From positions 1-64,000 of the forward strand of contig JAJJXM010000093.1 of NCBI GenBank assembly GCA_024516155.1: DNA of 64,000 nt, given 5' to 3'. A model generated the notes under the pieces. That model searched no databases, was not told the DNA's origin, and saw only the letters and a program-made list of their open reading frames with translations. The DNA comes from Pyronema omphalodes. Taxonomy: Eukaryota > Ascomycota > Pezizomycetes > Pezizales > Pyronemataceae. This document shows positions 10,307 to 21,393 of the stretch, piece by piece. The translations under genes and the position numbers were made by a program. Position 1 is the first letter of the stretch, and every line of letters begins with the position of its first letter.

Positions 10307-12758
10307 ATGCCTACCCCATCCTCCGCTGTTGAGAAACAGCCTCTCCCCCACGACAAAGCACCCCCTCGAGCGCTCACGAAAGAAAAACGCGCTAACGTGG
10401 AGCCGCAAGGGTCTGACGCGTCTTACACGGAAATGCACGTAGACACGTGCTCTGACGTCAGCAATGACCCTAGCGACGAAGACGCGTCTTCCCGCGAGAG
10501 CTCCCCCACCCACGTCGTGTGCAACACCAGCAACGCTCCCCCCAAGACCCCCCACAATAAGAAAACCCTCCCTGGTAACAACGAAACCCCCGACGTATTG
10601 ACCAACCCCGACCCCAAGTACACCGTTCAACGCAACACCGAAAAATCCAAAAAACGCCCCGCTGCCTCCACCGCCCACACTATCACCCACATCGCCGCCG
10701 ACTCCACCCCAGTCCCCGCTGGAGTCCAACGCCTCCGCCGTGACACCGACAACCCCCTTTCTACGGCCCTCACAACCGACAGCCTCGCGACATCCATCAA
10801 CCAACTTAACGACAATCTCAACACCACCACGGACATGTTCCGACACGCCGACAGAGCCACGAACGACAGAGTCTCTCAGGCGTTCCGATCTATCCACAAA
10901 TACCAGTCTACAATCCGTGCCATCCACAATCTCTTGTCCCGCATTGCCCACGTCATACTCCCCAACGAAGACATCTCAGCCCTCCTTTCCCCCGTTGAAT
11001 CCTCCACCCCCGAGAACCCCACTATCCCCGCTCCACCCCCCCCCGAATCCAACGACCTCCCCTCTATTCACGCCCCCACCCCCGCTGCCCTCTCCCCCAA
11101 GGAACTTGCTGTCACGGCACACGGCTGACGAGCCATTGTGTTGTTGCGACATCATTGTGTTGTCGTTGTTGTTGTTGACATCGTGCCGTTGTCTTGCCGT
11201 GTTGTGTTGCGTTGCTGTTGTGTTGTTGTGTGTGCCGTGCCGTTGTGATTGATAGACTGATTGATGATGGATGACGTACCATGAGCTGGAGAGCTGTGGC
11301 GTCGCAGGTGAATTGATGGAGAACGGAAGCTTTCATGTAGCGATGTTGGATGACGGCCCAGCAAGAGTGCTGGCCGCCCCTTTGTACATAAGGTGGCTTG
11401 GCTCCCCGTTGTCAAGTTCTCCATCGAACGTCTTGTGTCTTTCCCTTGTCCTTAATGAAGACTTCTCCTTCCAGTCCCACGTCATTCTTGTCCTTGTCCC
11501 TGTCCCTGTTTCGTGTGCCGTCCGTCTGCCGTGCACTTCGGTCCTTGTCTTTCCGTTCCACGTCCTGAAACCCGCCTAGTCCCCCTTGCCGGTAGTGTTC
11601 AGTGTGTTCTTTGAACGTCCGTTCCTAGTTCCCTGACACTTGCCTACTGGAAAAAACACTGTCTTGAAGCCGAAAACGAGCTCAAGAAACACAAGATCCC
11701 TCTCTCCGTCCATGCCCCCCGCCCCGATCTGAACCCCTCCACCCCGTGGCAAGAAGAAAGACCCGCAACGAACAAGTTATTCCCCGCTGCTGCCCCCACG
11801 CCTCCTAAACAAACCACTAAACCCGCCAAAGTCCAAAAGAAAGAATCCCCCCCCTCCCCCCACCGATATTATTATCCCATGCCCAGACCCCCGTTCCTTC
11901 CCAGAGAGCTCCAAAATAGCAATCGGAGTCGCCGTCAACGAAGCCCTGCGCAAAGCAAATGCCCCTGAGAGCGTCTCTATCTCAATGGTGAAGAAGAACG
12001 TGAAAGGAAATCTTATTTTGACCCCCCCCCCCCAGACTACACCCGCCCATATCACCCCCCACCTGCCCCTCATACTCGAAGCCGCCCGCAAAATACACCC
12101 TGAGTTGCTGCCCCCCCGCATAAACAAGAAGTGGTACAAACTGGCAGTGCACGGCGTACCAACCGAGTACTACCCAGACTCTGAGGCAGGCATCCAAAGC
12201 CTGCAAGCCGAAATCGAACGTAACCACTCCGTCAGATTAACCCAAGCACCGCGATACATATCTCACCCCGACAAACGGGCCGGTAAGTCGGCGTCGAGCG
12301 TCATGATCGCCCTCAACTCTGTCAACGACTACAACACATTGAAACGCACAAAGATCGTCGTCCTATTCGAACCACGGAAGGTCACCGAGTTCTTCTCCGC
12401 CAGGCCCATCGACCAGTGCCGTAGGTGCCAAAAGTTTGGCCACCACCACGCAACGTGCGCCGCCGACAACGGCCCTACCTGCGCTGTATGCGCCGCCGTA
12501 CACCCAACGGAATACCACTTTTGTGGAGAATGCCCCAAACAGAAGGGCAGGAAGTGCATCCACACTGTTTACAGATGCTCGAACTGCGTAGCCGCAGGAC
12601 ATGCTGACACCCAACACGCAGCATACAGCACTAAATGCCCAGTGAAAATCGGAATAGTGAGAGAGGCATGGCTCAAAACCCGCCCAGACACCACCTACGA
12701 CAACATCCCCGCCGAGACCAACCCCATCGCTGATACCACCATGACCGCCGATGAATAG
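10307..12758 (+). pseudogene. L-A ORF1, split by a solo LTR and frameshifts
   Basis: The N-terminal frame starts at ATG 10307 (MPTPSSAVEKQPLP). It runs through an acidic Ser-rich region and a helical LATSINQLNDNLN segment until the LTR at 11110. After the LTR the coding continues from 11644 (TYWKKHCLEAENELKKHK) and, after C-run frameshifts, in 11985-12758. That part has MVKKNVKGNLIL, INKKWYKLAVHGVPTEYYPD and three Cys/His knuckles beginning CRRCQKFGHHHATC. The stop overlaps the ORF2 start (12751-12758). Confidence 0.8.
11110..11638 (+). mobile_element. Solo LTR of a Ty3/gypsy chromovirus, 529 bp
   Basis: The segment starts TGTCACGGCAC and ends CCCTGACA. It is flanked by CTTGC at 11105-11109 and 11639-11643, and its excision restores the L-A ORF1 sequence seen at about 32850. 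The sequence is close to the 3' LTR of the gypsy element at 27.1-27.7 kb (opposite strand). It contains GTTGT-rich microsatellite stretches. A solo LTR of this kind is usually left by recombination between the two LTRs of a full element. Confidence 0.9.
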
Positions 12759-15700
12759 ACAACATCCATCAGCGGCGACCCTCCGCATCGTGTCCCACAA
12801 CACGAATCGCAGCACCACCGCCCTCACGACGCTGCTCAATACAGCAAGCGCTACCACCGACATCATTGTTGTCCAAGAGGTAAACGTCAAGGACCCCAAA
12901 TTTGCTATAACCCACCCCAATTTCATTCTTTTGCTCCCCCCCCGCGGCTACCACAAAGTCAACCGGACCGCCGCCTACGTCTCCCGTTTGAACCCCCACA
13001 TCAGCGTTACCCCTGGACCAGATGTCACCGCAGACCCAGACCTACAAGTCCTCGAGGTCCGCACACCCCTAATACCCCCCTTCTTTTTACTTCACATATA
13101 TAATGAACGTGACCCACTCTCCAAACTATACACCCTGCCCCGAGCCCTCACCCCCCTCGTCCTCCCTCGCCGATGTGTCATCACGGGTAACCTCAACGCG
13201 CACCATCCGTTGTGGGATTCCAACACTCGCAGGAGAGCCCGAGCTGACGAGCTCGTGGAACTAATCGAAACCCACCACTGGAATCTGGCAAACGTCCCCG
13301 ACGTCCCGACCCACCTGTACAAAAACGGCACTGGCTCGTCGGTTCTGGACCTGACCCTGACATCCCCAGCGATGACATGGGAACTCACAAACTGGGCAGT
13401 CGATGACGACCTAGTTACGGGTTCAGACCACGAGGTCATCCGCTTTCAACTGACATCTCTCCACCCAGACCATACCACCGTTACCCCCACCACCCCGCGA
13501 CTCAACTGACAAGAAACGGACTGGGACACCTTTTCCAGGGAGCTACAAACCCTCGCCTAGGACAGTCACCCATACTGGACATACCTCCGCGCAAACCCTT
13601 CCGCGAGTAACCTGGACGAATGGGCCGCCCTCATTCGTGACTCCATTCAAGCAGCTGCCCAAAAGGCGACACCCACCCTCACACCGACTCCCCGCTCGAA
13701 GAGGTGGTGGACAGAGGAACTAAACACGACTCGACGGAACATGCAGAGCGCAAGAAAGAGGTGGAAATCTACTCGCCTCCCAGCCCATCATGCGGAGTAC
13801 AAGCGCTTCCGAAACACCCACTACCGCAGAGTACGACACGCAAAGGACTCCTTGTGGAAAGAATACCTGGCCGCCGCAGAAGGCCCCGATTTCTGGGCCG
13901 CCTTCAGATATACAAACCCCCGGCGCGCCCAACTGACCCCCCCAATAAAGACCCAGGTAGGTGGGATAGACAAGGTACATGTTGATTTCGAAGGCAAAGT
14001 AAACGCCTTTCAGGCTCTCTTCCCACCCCCCCCCCCCCGCTGCCCCTCAGACTCAAACCCCCCCCACACACCCCATTATCCCCTGGCACACCTTCACCCC
14101 CGAAGAAATACGCCACGCTATTTACTCCTCCTCCCCAAAGAAAGCCCCCGGTCCCAACATGATACCGTTCGCATGCCTACGGAAAGCCTACGATGCAATC
14201 CCCAAGGTGTTCGATGCGCTGTACGCAAGGTTAGGTGACAAAGGATACCACCCGAGATGCTGGCGCGAAGCAACGACGGTGGTTATCCCGAAACCGAAAA
14301 AACCTGACTACAGCGCAGTTAAGGCCAATCGACCCATCGCGTTGCTGAACTGCATGGGAAAAATCCTAGAAAAACTTATGGCGACCCGGCTCAGCCTTAT
14401 GGTGGAGTCACACAACATATTGCATGCAGACTAGATAGGCGGGCGCCCCAAACGCTCGGCTATCGACGGTGCGATGGCCGTAACGCACGAGGTCGAAGCG
14501 AATGCGGGGCGCCGTATGGTAACCTCCGCGCTATTTTTAGATGTGTGAGGAGCCTTCGACAATGTCTCCTCCGCGCGCCTCCTCACGACAATGCGTACAC
14601 TGGGCTGCCCAACTGCAGTTGTCTCCTGGTGTTCGACGTTCCTAAGTGGAAGGACAACAGCCCTATCATTCGACGGACGAACAGATATACAGCGACCTAT
14701 CAGGACGGGCATCCCCCAAGGTTCTCCGGCGTCGCCCATTCTGTTCCTCATCTACCTACGCCCTCTATTCGACAAACTACAAACGACTCACCCCACGCTA
14801 TGGACCCGGAGCTACATGGACGACATAGCTCGCGTTGCACACGGGCTTACCAGAGAAGAGAATGCCCGCGAACTGGAAGTCGCGGCTCGCACCGCCTTCG
14901 ACTGGGCCCAAGCAAATGCTATAGCATTCGACGATTCGAAATCGGAGCTGCTGCACTTTCACCGATCCCACACAGACACACTCACCGACGCTGTAAACGT
15001 ACGCTTGCCAAACGGAACCAGCATTGTCCCAGGGACGAAAGGAGGACGGACGGACGTGGTTCGCTGGATTGGAATATATTTTGACAGAAAACTCTCCTTC
15101 TCATATCATGTAAAAACAAGACTGACGGCCGCCGCTAGGTCCCTCAACGCCCTCCGCAGCCTTGTACGTCACGAAACAGGTTTGTCCCCGTCTGCGACGA
15201 GAACACTCTACATAGCGTGTATGATTTCTAGGTCCGACTTTGGTTCTGAGATCTGGTGGACGGGGCAAAAAAGCCTCGCCAACTTACTACAAACACAACA
15301 AAACTCTGCCCTCCGCCGAATTCTGAATGCTTTCGCCTCGACACCAATCGTAGCTCTACACAACGAAGCAGCTATCCCCCCGGTTGGAGTCCGCCTACAC
15401 CACCGCACTCGCAAATACGTCCTTCGTCTCCTCTCTCTTCCCCCCAATCACCCCGTCGTCAAACGCTGCCCCTCCTCCTTCCCCATCCCCGATCACTTCC
15501 ACTCCTCCATCTGCAGCCCATACGAATATGACTATCAATGGCAGTCACCAGGCACGGCCCCCTCTCGTCTCGTCACTATGCTCCGCTCCGTCAGCAAGTG
15601 GGTGCTACCTGACGACACCATTGAAAACACATCGCAAGCCAATCCCGTCCCATGGGAACGCGCCCGCCTCAAAATCAACATCACCTCCCTCCCGAAGCCA

Positions 15701-16756
15701 GAGGCGGCTACAGCACACACCACACTGCTCCAGACCCTGCGCACAGACCCCTGCAACATTATCGCATACACTGACGGTTCACAACTAAACGGAAGAACCG
15801 GAGCAGGATATTGCATCACCGAAGGCCTACCTCGCCGCATTGAAGAACTCATCCCAATGGGTGATACAACAGAAGTATTTGAGGCTGAACTTAGAGCGAT
15901 ACACGACTGCCTCACAACCTGCCAAAAAACCATCACCCTCAACAGACACACCCGCCGCAAAATACACATATTTACAGACGATCAAGCAGCCATCCTCCGC
16001 GCCTCCCGCTCCTCCTATGGTCCCGGCCAAGAACTGGCCTTCGCGATCCTCACGACAGTGTCCGCTCTTCGCCGCTCCAGATCGTCCGTAACTCTGCATT
16101 GGGTCCCCGGACACACAGACATCCCCGGGAACGACACAGCTGATCTCCTGGCAAAAACAGCTACCTCCCGTAACCCCACTGCGCCACCCCCGATTTCCCT
16201 CTCCTGGATCAGACGCCAGATACGAGAGCAGTATGTTACCGACTGGGTGGACTGGTACTCTTCATCACCAAAACCCGAGACGTACGACGCCCCCAACCGC
16301 AAAAGACTCGACAGCGCATACACTACCGTCCCGCGAAAGATATCGACGGCCATACTGGGACTCCGCACAGGCCACGGCCACTTTTTGGACTGCCTAGCAC
16401 ACCCACCCACCGCTAAATACCCTTCCCGCTCCTGTCATTGCCCACTGCACCCCCCACAAACCCCCAGACAGCTAATCCTCTCATGCCCAAACTTTAACAC
16501 ACAGCGGACTGAACTGCGCCACACACTGCACATCCCCCGACGACGCCAACTGACTCTCCCCACGATCTTGTATACGACTGCCGGCACGAAAGCTCTGTCC
16601 ACCATGATCTCGGACACCAAGGTGGCGACCGCCGATTGGGCACACACGAAGTTGAGTACTCACCCCGCAGAAGAGAACACCCCTCGTACACTGAAGACTG
16701 GCTGGGGGATGCTGCTGGACCTAACGGACGAGCACGCGGAAACCCACAATAACTAA
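12751..16756 (+). pseudogene. L-A ORF2 pseudogene (EN-RT-RNH)
   Basis: This is colinear with the intact ORF2 at 47197-51198. EN occupies 12751-13509 with SHNTNRS, VQEVNVKDP and GSDHEVIRF, but GDLN reads GNLN. Stops at 13507 (TGA) and 13558 (TAG) follow. RT is interrupted at 14433 (TAG) and inside motif A (FLDV-stop-GAFDN, about 14546). The rest is open from 14591 to 16756 with GIPQGSPASP, YMDDIARV, an RNase H domain (YTDGSQLNG, FEAELRAIHD, FTDDQAA, HWVPGHTDIPGND) and the terminal C-rich CHCPLHPPQ motif. Confidence 0.85.
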
Positions 16757-17506
16757 TGAAAAAGAATAAAAAAAAAAAAAAAAAAAAATAAATAAAAATA
16801 AAATAATAGGAATGACGACGGGAGGAAGGGCAAGCGAGAGGGAGGAGACACAGGGGATGAGGAACGAGGCAAAGGGCGCAGGAGGAGCACCGGGGGGACG
16901 AGGAGGGGTTACTTTTCCTGTTTTCTTTTGTTTCTTTGGGGGAGGTCAAGGGGAACGTGAGATGGGCGGGGAGGCGAAGATGAATGGCGCGCGGGAAAGG
17001 AGATCGGAGACGGTGACGAGTGAGAGGTGATGATGCGCGGAGGTAGCAAAGGAGAAGAGGCGCGGACAGGAGGGTGCAGCGGAGAGGGATGAGAGAGGGG
17101 GAGAGCAGAGGAGTTGAGGACGCGGACGGAGAGAGGGGAGAGAGGGGAGGCGAGAGGGCGGTGGCCCGGAGGAGTTACTCTTTCTTTTGTTCGGTTTTTG
17201 CTTTGGGAGGAAATAAAGGCGGAAAAACCGTTAAAAATGGGAGGGGAAGGGTGGAGGAAATGGGGGATCGACCCTGCGAGGTGGCCTCCGAGCGCACAGG
17301 GCTCCTTGGATCTGACGACGCTAGATGAAAAACTGCACGGCGAGACTTGGGAGACTACATTCCCACCCACATAGACAGCTCTGGGGCTTACCCAGTGGGG
17401 ACCTGGCATCACCCCCAGGTTCTCAACATTGTATTTGATTTGTAGATTCCGCCATAACCTTACGGTTGGATGCGTGTTTGAATAAATAAGTAAATAAATA
17501 AATAAA
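16757..17506 (+). other. L-A 3'UTR: internal A-run, purine-rich tract, conserved core, hairpin and (AAAT)n tail
   Basis: Directly after the stop is an A-rich run (about 16768-16805), then roughly 400 bp of almost pure purine with GGAGG repeats. Next come the GGAAATAAAGGCGGAAAA core (about 17209), a conserved 3' segment, and a hairpin at 17450-17474 (inner stem AACC/GGTT, outer CGC/GCG). The AAATAAAT tail follows. Confidence 0.75.
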
Positions 17507-18736
17507 CCATCCGTTGGTCTCAGCAGGAGCAGTGCTTGGGGCGTCGGGTAGAGGTGTGTCCTGAGCAGAGGAACTGTCAGGCTGAGGGTCCGGTGTCGCT
17601 TCAGTCGAGGTGATTGCAAGGAGGGGTAGGGGGGACTTTAACTTGGGGGCATCAAGGTTGTCCTGGGCGGCGGTGGTTGCATGCTCCGAGTGCATCAGGC
17701 TCCGCACCGGTGATGTAGCTCTCGGTTTGTGGTTGACCGCTACTCTGGTCGTTGGCCATGTGGGTTCGGTGTTCTGGTTGCTTCCCCTTCGCTCCCTCTT
17801 GCCAGGAGGGTTGCGAACAGCATCCAGGACATCCTGGATGTTATGGTGTACGACGGACAGTTGCATTGTCATCTCTTCCATCGCTGAGGAAGTGGCCGTG
17901 TGGTTCGGTGAAGGGGGTGCCGAAATGACTTGTTGCTGTTCGTCGATCTTCTTCGTCAGGGCGTCCACAGCTGCCTTGAGAGCTGCTGTTTCTGCCTGTG
18001 TAGGGTGGTATGCTGCGGGCAGCATCTTGTTTTCGCCGAGCAGATCGTTGAATTTGGTCATCATGACGTCGAATCTGCAGTGTATCGCATCGCTGTTGTT
18101 GCGTATGGATTCATCGAGGGTATTGAAGCCTCGCTGTGTGTCCTGATGGATCTGTTGTATCCACAGGAAGCTGGCTCCAGTGAGTTCGGCGTAGTTGTCT
18201 CTAAACAGTTGATCGAGCGTGACATAGTTGTCATTAACTGCGACTGCCTCATTAATCGCAGATACACACGAGCGACAGTAGTTACTGAACCGGCTGTGTA
18301 CGGTTGTCGCCTGTTGCTGCTTTGTTGAAGCCGAAGGAACTGGTGATCCTGCGAAGACCACGCTCTGGAAGGGCTTTCCAGCGAAGTTTCCATCGACTTC
18401 ATCAACTTGTCCATCTCTTCCATCAAAAGTAGGATTGGATCCATCATGAGGAGGGTCGGCTAGAACGTTTTACGCGTTCTTGGACCGTTTCGATCGTTGG
18501 GCGTTGTTCTGTCGTTGTTTTGGCGACATTTCGTGAGGTGGGTAAGCCAAAACTCGTGAAAACTCTGATTTTGCGACAAAAGTCAACAAAAACAACGTAG
18601 AATTCCATGAGAATTCAGAGAATAACAGAACAGAGTGCTGCAAATCTGAATCCGATGAGAAAACCGGGGTTTCCGGTGCTCGTTCTTGAGAATGCAGGGT
18701 GGGGGGGGTCGCCGTTGCCGTGTGGTGTACTGTGAT
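17507..18736 (-). mobile_element. N element copy 2, 5' half
   Basis: On the minus strand this is the 5' end (C-run start motif at about 18700-18730), the leader and the first ~340 codons of the N ORF. The ATG is near 18531, with one in-frame stop near 18469. The coiled-coil block ETAALKAAVDALTKKID and MEEMTMQLSVVHHNIQ are visible. The coding continues at 10018 after removal of the L-A insertion. The 5' end abuts the right copy of the 11-bp target duplication (18737-18747). Confidence 0.85.
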
Positions 18737-19281
18737 CCCCATTGCCCTATTGAATTGCTTAGGGAAGACGCTCGAAAAATGTATAGCCACCCGCTTGGGC
18801 TCTATGGCAGAGAGGAGAGGTCTCCTACACCGCGATCAGGTTAGCAGACGCCCCCAGCGGTCAGCGATAGATGCCACGCTGGCCTTGGTCCACGATGTAG
18901 AAATGGGAAAAGCGGCTGGAATGCTAAGGTCCACCCTATTCTTGGACTGTTCGCGGCGCTTGCGATAAGGTATCCGCATCACGCCTTCAACAAACCCTCC
19001 AACAACTCGGTTGCCCCCGCCCGGAAATTACCCGGTGCGCAATATTCCTGTCAGCAAGGACCACCGCCTTATCCTCCGATCGCCAGACAGACCGGCAACG
19101 CATCATGAAAACCGGTATCCACAAGGTTCCCCCGCCTCCCCAGTCTTGTTCCTAATGTACCTGCGTCCGCTCTTCAATGTGCTACTGCAGGAACACCCCC
19201 ATGCACGGACCCCTAGGGACATGGATGACAGAGCTATCATAGTACAAGGGTGCACAAGGGAACAAAACTCACGCGCACTGG
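18737..19281 (+). pseudogene. L-C LINE RT fragment (right part of the host of the nest)
   Basis: The reading resumes from 8286: LLNCLGKTLEKCIATRLGS, then RPQRSAIDATLALVHDVE, LFLD (motif A), and after frameshifts YPQGSPASPVLFLMYLRPL (motif B). Motif C is damaged: the position of Tyr in YxDD reads Asp (RDMDDRAIIV). It is cut at 19281 by the L-B 5' end. Confidence 0.75.
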
Positions 19282-19701
19282 GTCACACCACACAGCAACC
19301 GCTGACCCCCCCCCTGCATTTGCGACAACAACAACAATTTCCCCGATCTTCGAATCGGTAATCGATTTCTTACGTCGGCATTACCCGGAATCTCGAATTT
19401 CGGAACCCAGCTACCGTTTACCGTTGAGATTCAGCGGAAAAACGCGATTCTGGGACCTCCGGGCCGGATTCCGGGCACTTTCATCAACGCCGCTCCACCA
19501 CCCGCCCTCCAATCATCAAACCGACCTTATTTTCGGTTTCGGCATACCGAAATCCCCCCCCCACCAGGAGCACTGGTTGTGGTGATACCCCAAATTTGCC
19601 CCCTTCCGGACCCCTTTCCTCGCGAGAAAATTTCGTGCTCGCTTAGCAAGAGCCTTCTCACGTGACTCTTCGCCATCGCTTACTGTACCACCGGTTAAGC
19701 G

Positions 19702-21393
19702 ATGGACGCTAACGCACCCATCCCTGCTACGCCCTCGCGTATGCAGGTACCCGAGAATATTTTTAGCCCCGACGAGCTTTCCCGAATCAACGCCCCGCAC
19801 GCTGGCTCCTCCGCCATCGCGACCTCTAAGAAATCAACGACCGTCACCGGAAAAGTCACCAAACGCCCCACCAAAAAATCCGAATCTAGGATTGACCTCC
19901 ACCTCCTCCGCAAAAATGCCACCCGACCGGAAACAAACACCCCCGTGCACCTTGATGGAACCCCCGTCGAAACAATGCCAACCGCTATGGACACCGACAA
20001 CTACCCCGACACCGACTCCGACTCCGACTCTGACCTGAACCTCAACGACAGCCAGCACGCAATAACTACATCCGACGTCAACCTCGCGACCTTGTCCGAA
20101 TTGATCAAGACGAACATCATGGATCTCCTCCGCCCAATGAATCAACGCCTCGAAACTGTGACCAAACGCATCGACAAACTACACCGAACCAACACCCAGC
20201 CCCGAACCGACCACCTCGCCGACAACCCCCCGACCGCCCCCGACACCGCACCCGCCACCAAGCCCATCGCCAACCACGTACACCATTGGATGGCGAGATG
20301 CCACATACTCGAAGAAATCTTGCGCAGCAACCACATCGCCATCCCCCTCGACGCACCCCGGACTGCAACCCGCCCCTCCAACGCACCCTCGGCGCCGTGG
20401 GCGGACCCCTCCAGGACCAAAACTCTCCTCAAAGCCAACCCCCCCACCAACCCCACACCCGCCACTACTTGCCCCGTCGTCAAACGACAGCCCCGAACCC
20501 GCCCCCAGGAAATCATCCTGCCCTGCCCCAACCCCAGTGTCCTCCCGGTCCACACGAGAGTAGAAGTGGGCTTCGCAGTGAACAAAGCACTGCTGGAGGC
20601 CAAAGCCCCCTCTCACATGGGAGTCACTACGGTCCGCAAAAACCAAGCGGGAAATATCATCTTGACACTGAACCCTGCTACCACCACCGAAGAGCTAACC
20701 GCACACTTAGAAACAATTGAACGCGCTGCCCAAACGGTACACCCCTCTCTCGACAACCCTCGCATCAACGAAAGATGGTATAAACTCGCCGTCCACGGCA
20801 TCCCCACGGACATCTACCCCGACACTGAGGAAGGAATGCGCCTCCTTCGAGAAGAAATCGAACGGAGCAACAACCCGGTCACCATGGCCCAGAATCCGCG
20901 GTACATGACGACGGCAGAAAAACGTGCTGGCAAGACGGCCTCCAGTGTAGTAATTGCGGTGCGCACGCCCGACGAGTTGGCCCTCCTCAAACGCCGTAAG
21001 GTGCTGGTCCTCTTCGAAGCACGAAGGGTCACCGAATACTTCACCGCGAGGAAAACCGACCAATGCCGACGGTGCCAACTCTACGGCCACCACCACGCAA
21101 CCTGCACTGGACCCCCCGGACCGATCTGCGCCCTCTGTGGAAAAGAACACCCCACGGAGAACCACATCTGCACCGAATGCCCGACGAGAAACGGTAAGTC
21201 GTGCTCACACACTAAGTACGAATGCAGAAACTGCGTCGAGGCTGGCATCCCCGAACATGACCATCCCGCCTTTCACAAACAATGCCCGACTCGCCTCCGC
21301 ATCCACAAGGAAGCCAGAGAGGCAACCCAACCCGCCGCCTCTACCTCACCCAACCCTACAGACAAAGATACCGACATGATCCAACATGTCTAA
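19702..21393 (+). CDS. L-B ORF1, intact gag-like zinc-knuckle protein (563 aa)
   Basis: This is probably the RNA-binding structural protein of the LINE ribonucleoprotein. The start is ATG 19702 (MDANAPIPATPSRMQVPEN). The N-terminal third is low-complexity, with an acidic DTDSDSDSDLNLND run. A helical segment follows (TLSELIKTNIMDLLRPMNQR), then a central region with NERWYKLAVHGIPTDIYPD. Near the C-terminus are three Cys/His clusters: C455-C468 (CRRCQLYGHHHATC, CX2CX4HX4C), one beginning at C476 (CALCGKEHPTENH), and one beginning at C508 (CRNCVEAGIPEHDH). It ends TAA within ATGTCTAA, which also starts ORF2. No frame damage is seen, unlike any L-A ORF1 here. Confidence 0.85.
   Translation: MDANAPIPATPSRMQVPENIFSPDELSRINAPHAGSSAIATSKKSTTVTGKVTKRPTKKSESRIDLHLLRKNATRPETNTPVHLDGTPVETMPTAMDTDNYPDTDSDSDSDLNLNDSQHAITTSDVNLATLSELIKTNIMDLLRPMNQRLETVTKRIDKLHRTNTQPRTDHLADNPPTAPDTAPATKPIANHVHHWMARCHILEEILRSNHIAIPLDAPRTATRPSNAPSAPWADPSRTKTLLKANPPTNPTPATTCPVVKRQPRTRPQEIILPCPNPSVLPVHTRVEVGFAVNKALLEAKAPSHMGVTTVRKNQAGNIILTLNPATTTEELTAHLETIERAAQTVHPSLDNPRINERWYKLAVHGIPTDIYPDTEEGMRLLREEIERSNNPVTMAQNPRYMTTAEKRAGKTASSVVIAVRTPDELALLKRRKVLVLFEARRVTEYFTARKTDQCRRCQLYGHHHATCTGPPGPICALCGKEHPTENHICTECPTRNGKSCSHTKYECRNCVEAGIPEHDHPAFHKQCPTRLRIHKEAREATQPAASTSPNPTDKDTDMIQHV

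Larger units (their letters stand above)
10019..17506 (+). mobile_element. L-A LINE copy 2, full length, with a solo LTR inside
   Basis: The copy is complete from the C-rich 5' start to the tail AAATAAATAA. It is about 6.95 kb without the 529-bp LTR and its 5-bp target duplication. The order is 5'UTR (10021-10306), ORF1, ORF2 (8-nt overlap) and a 750-bp 3'UTR. A 13-bp target duplication flanks it. Both ORFs carry stops and frameshifts, so the copy is dead. Confidence 0.9.
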
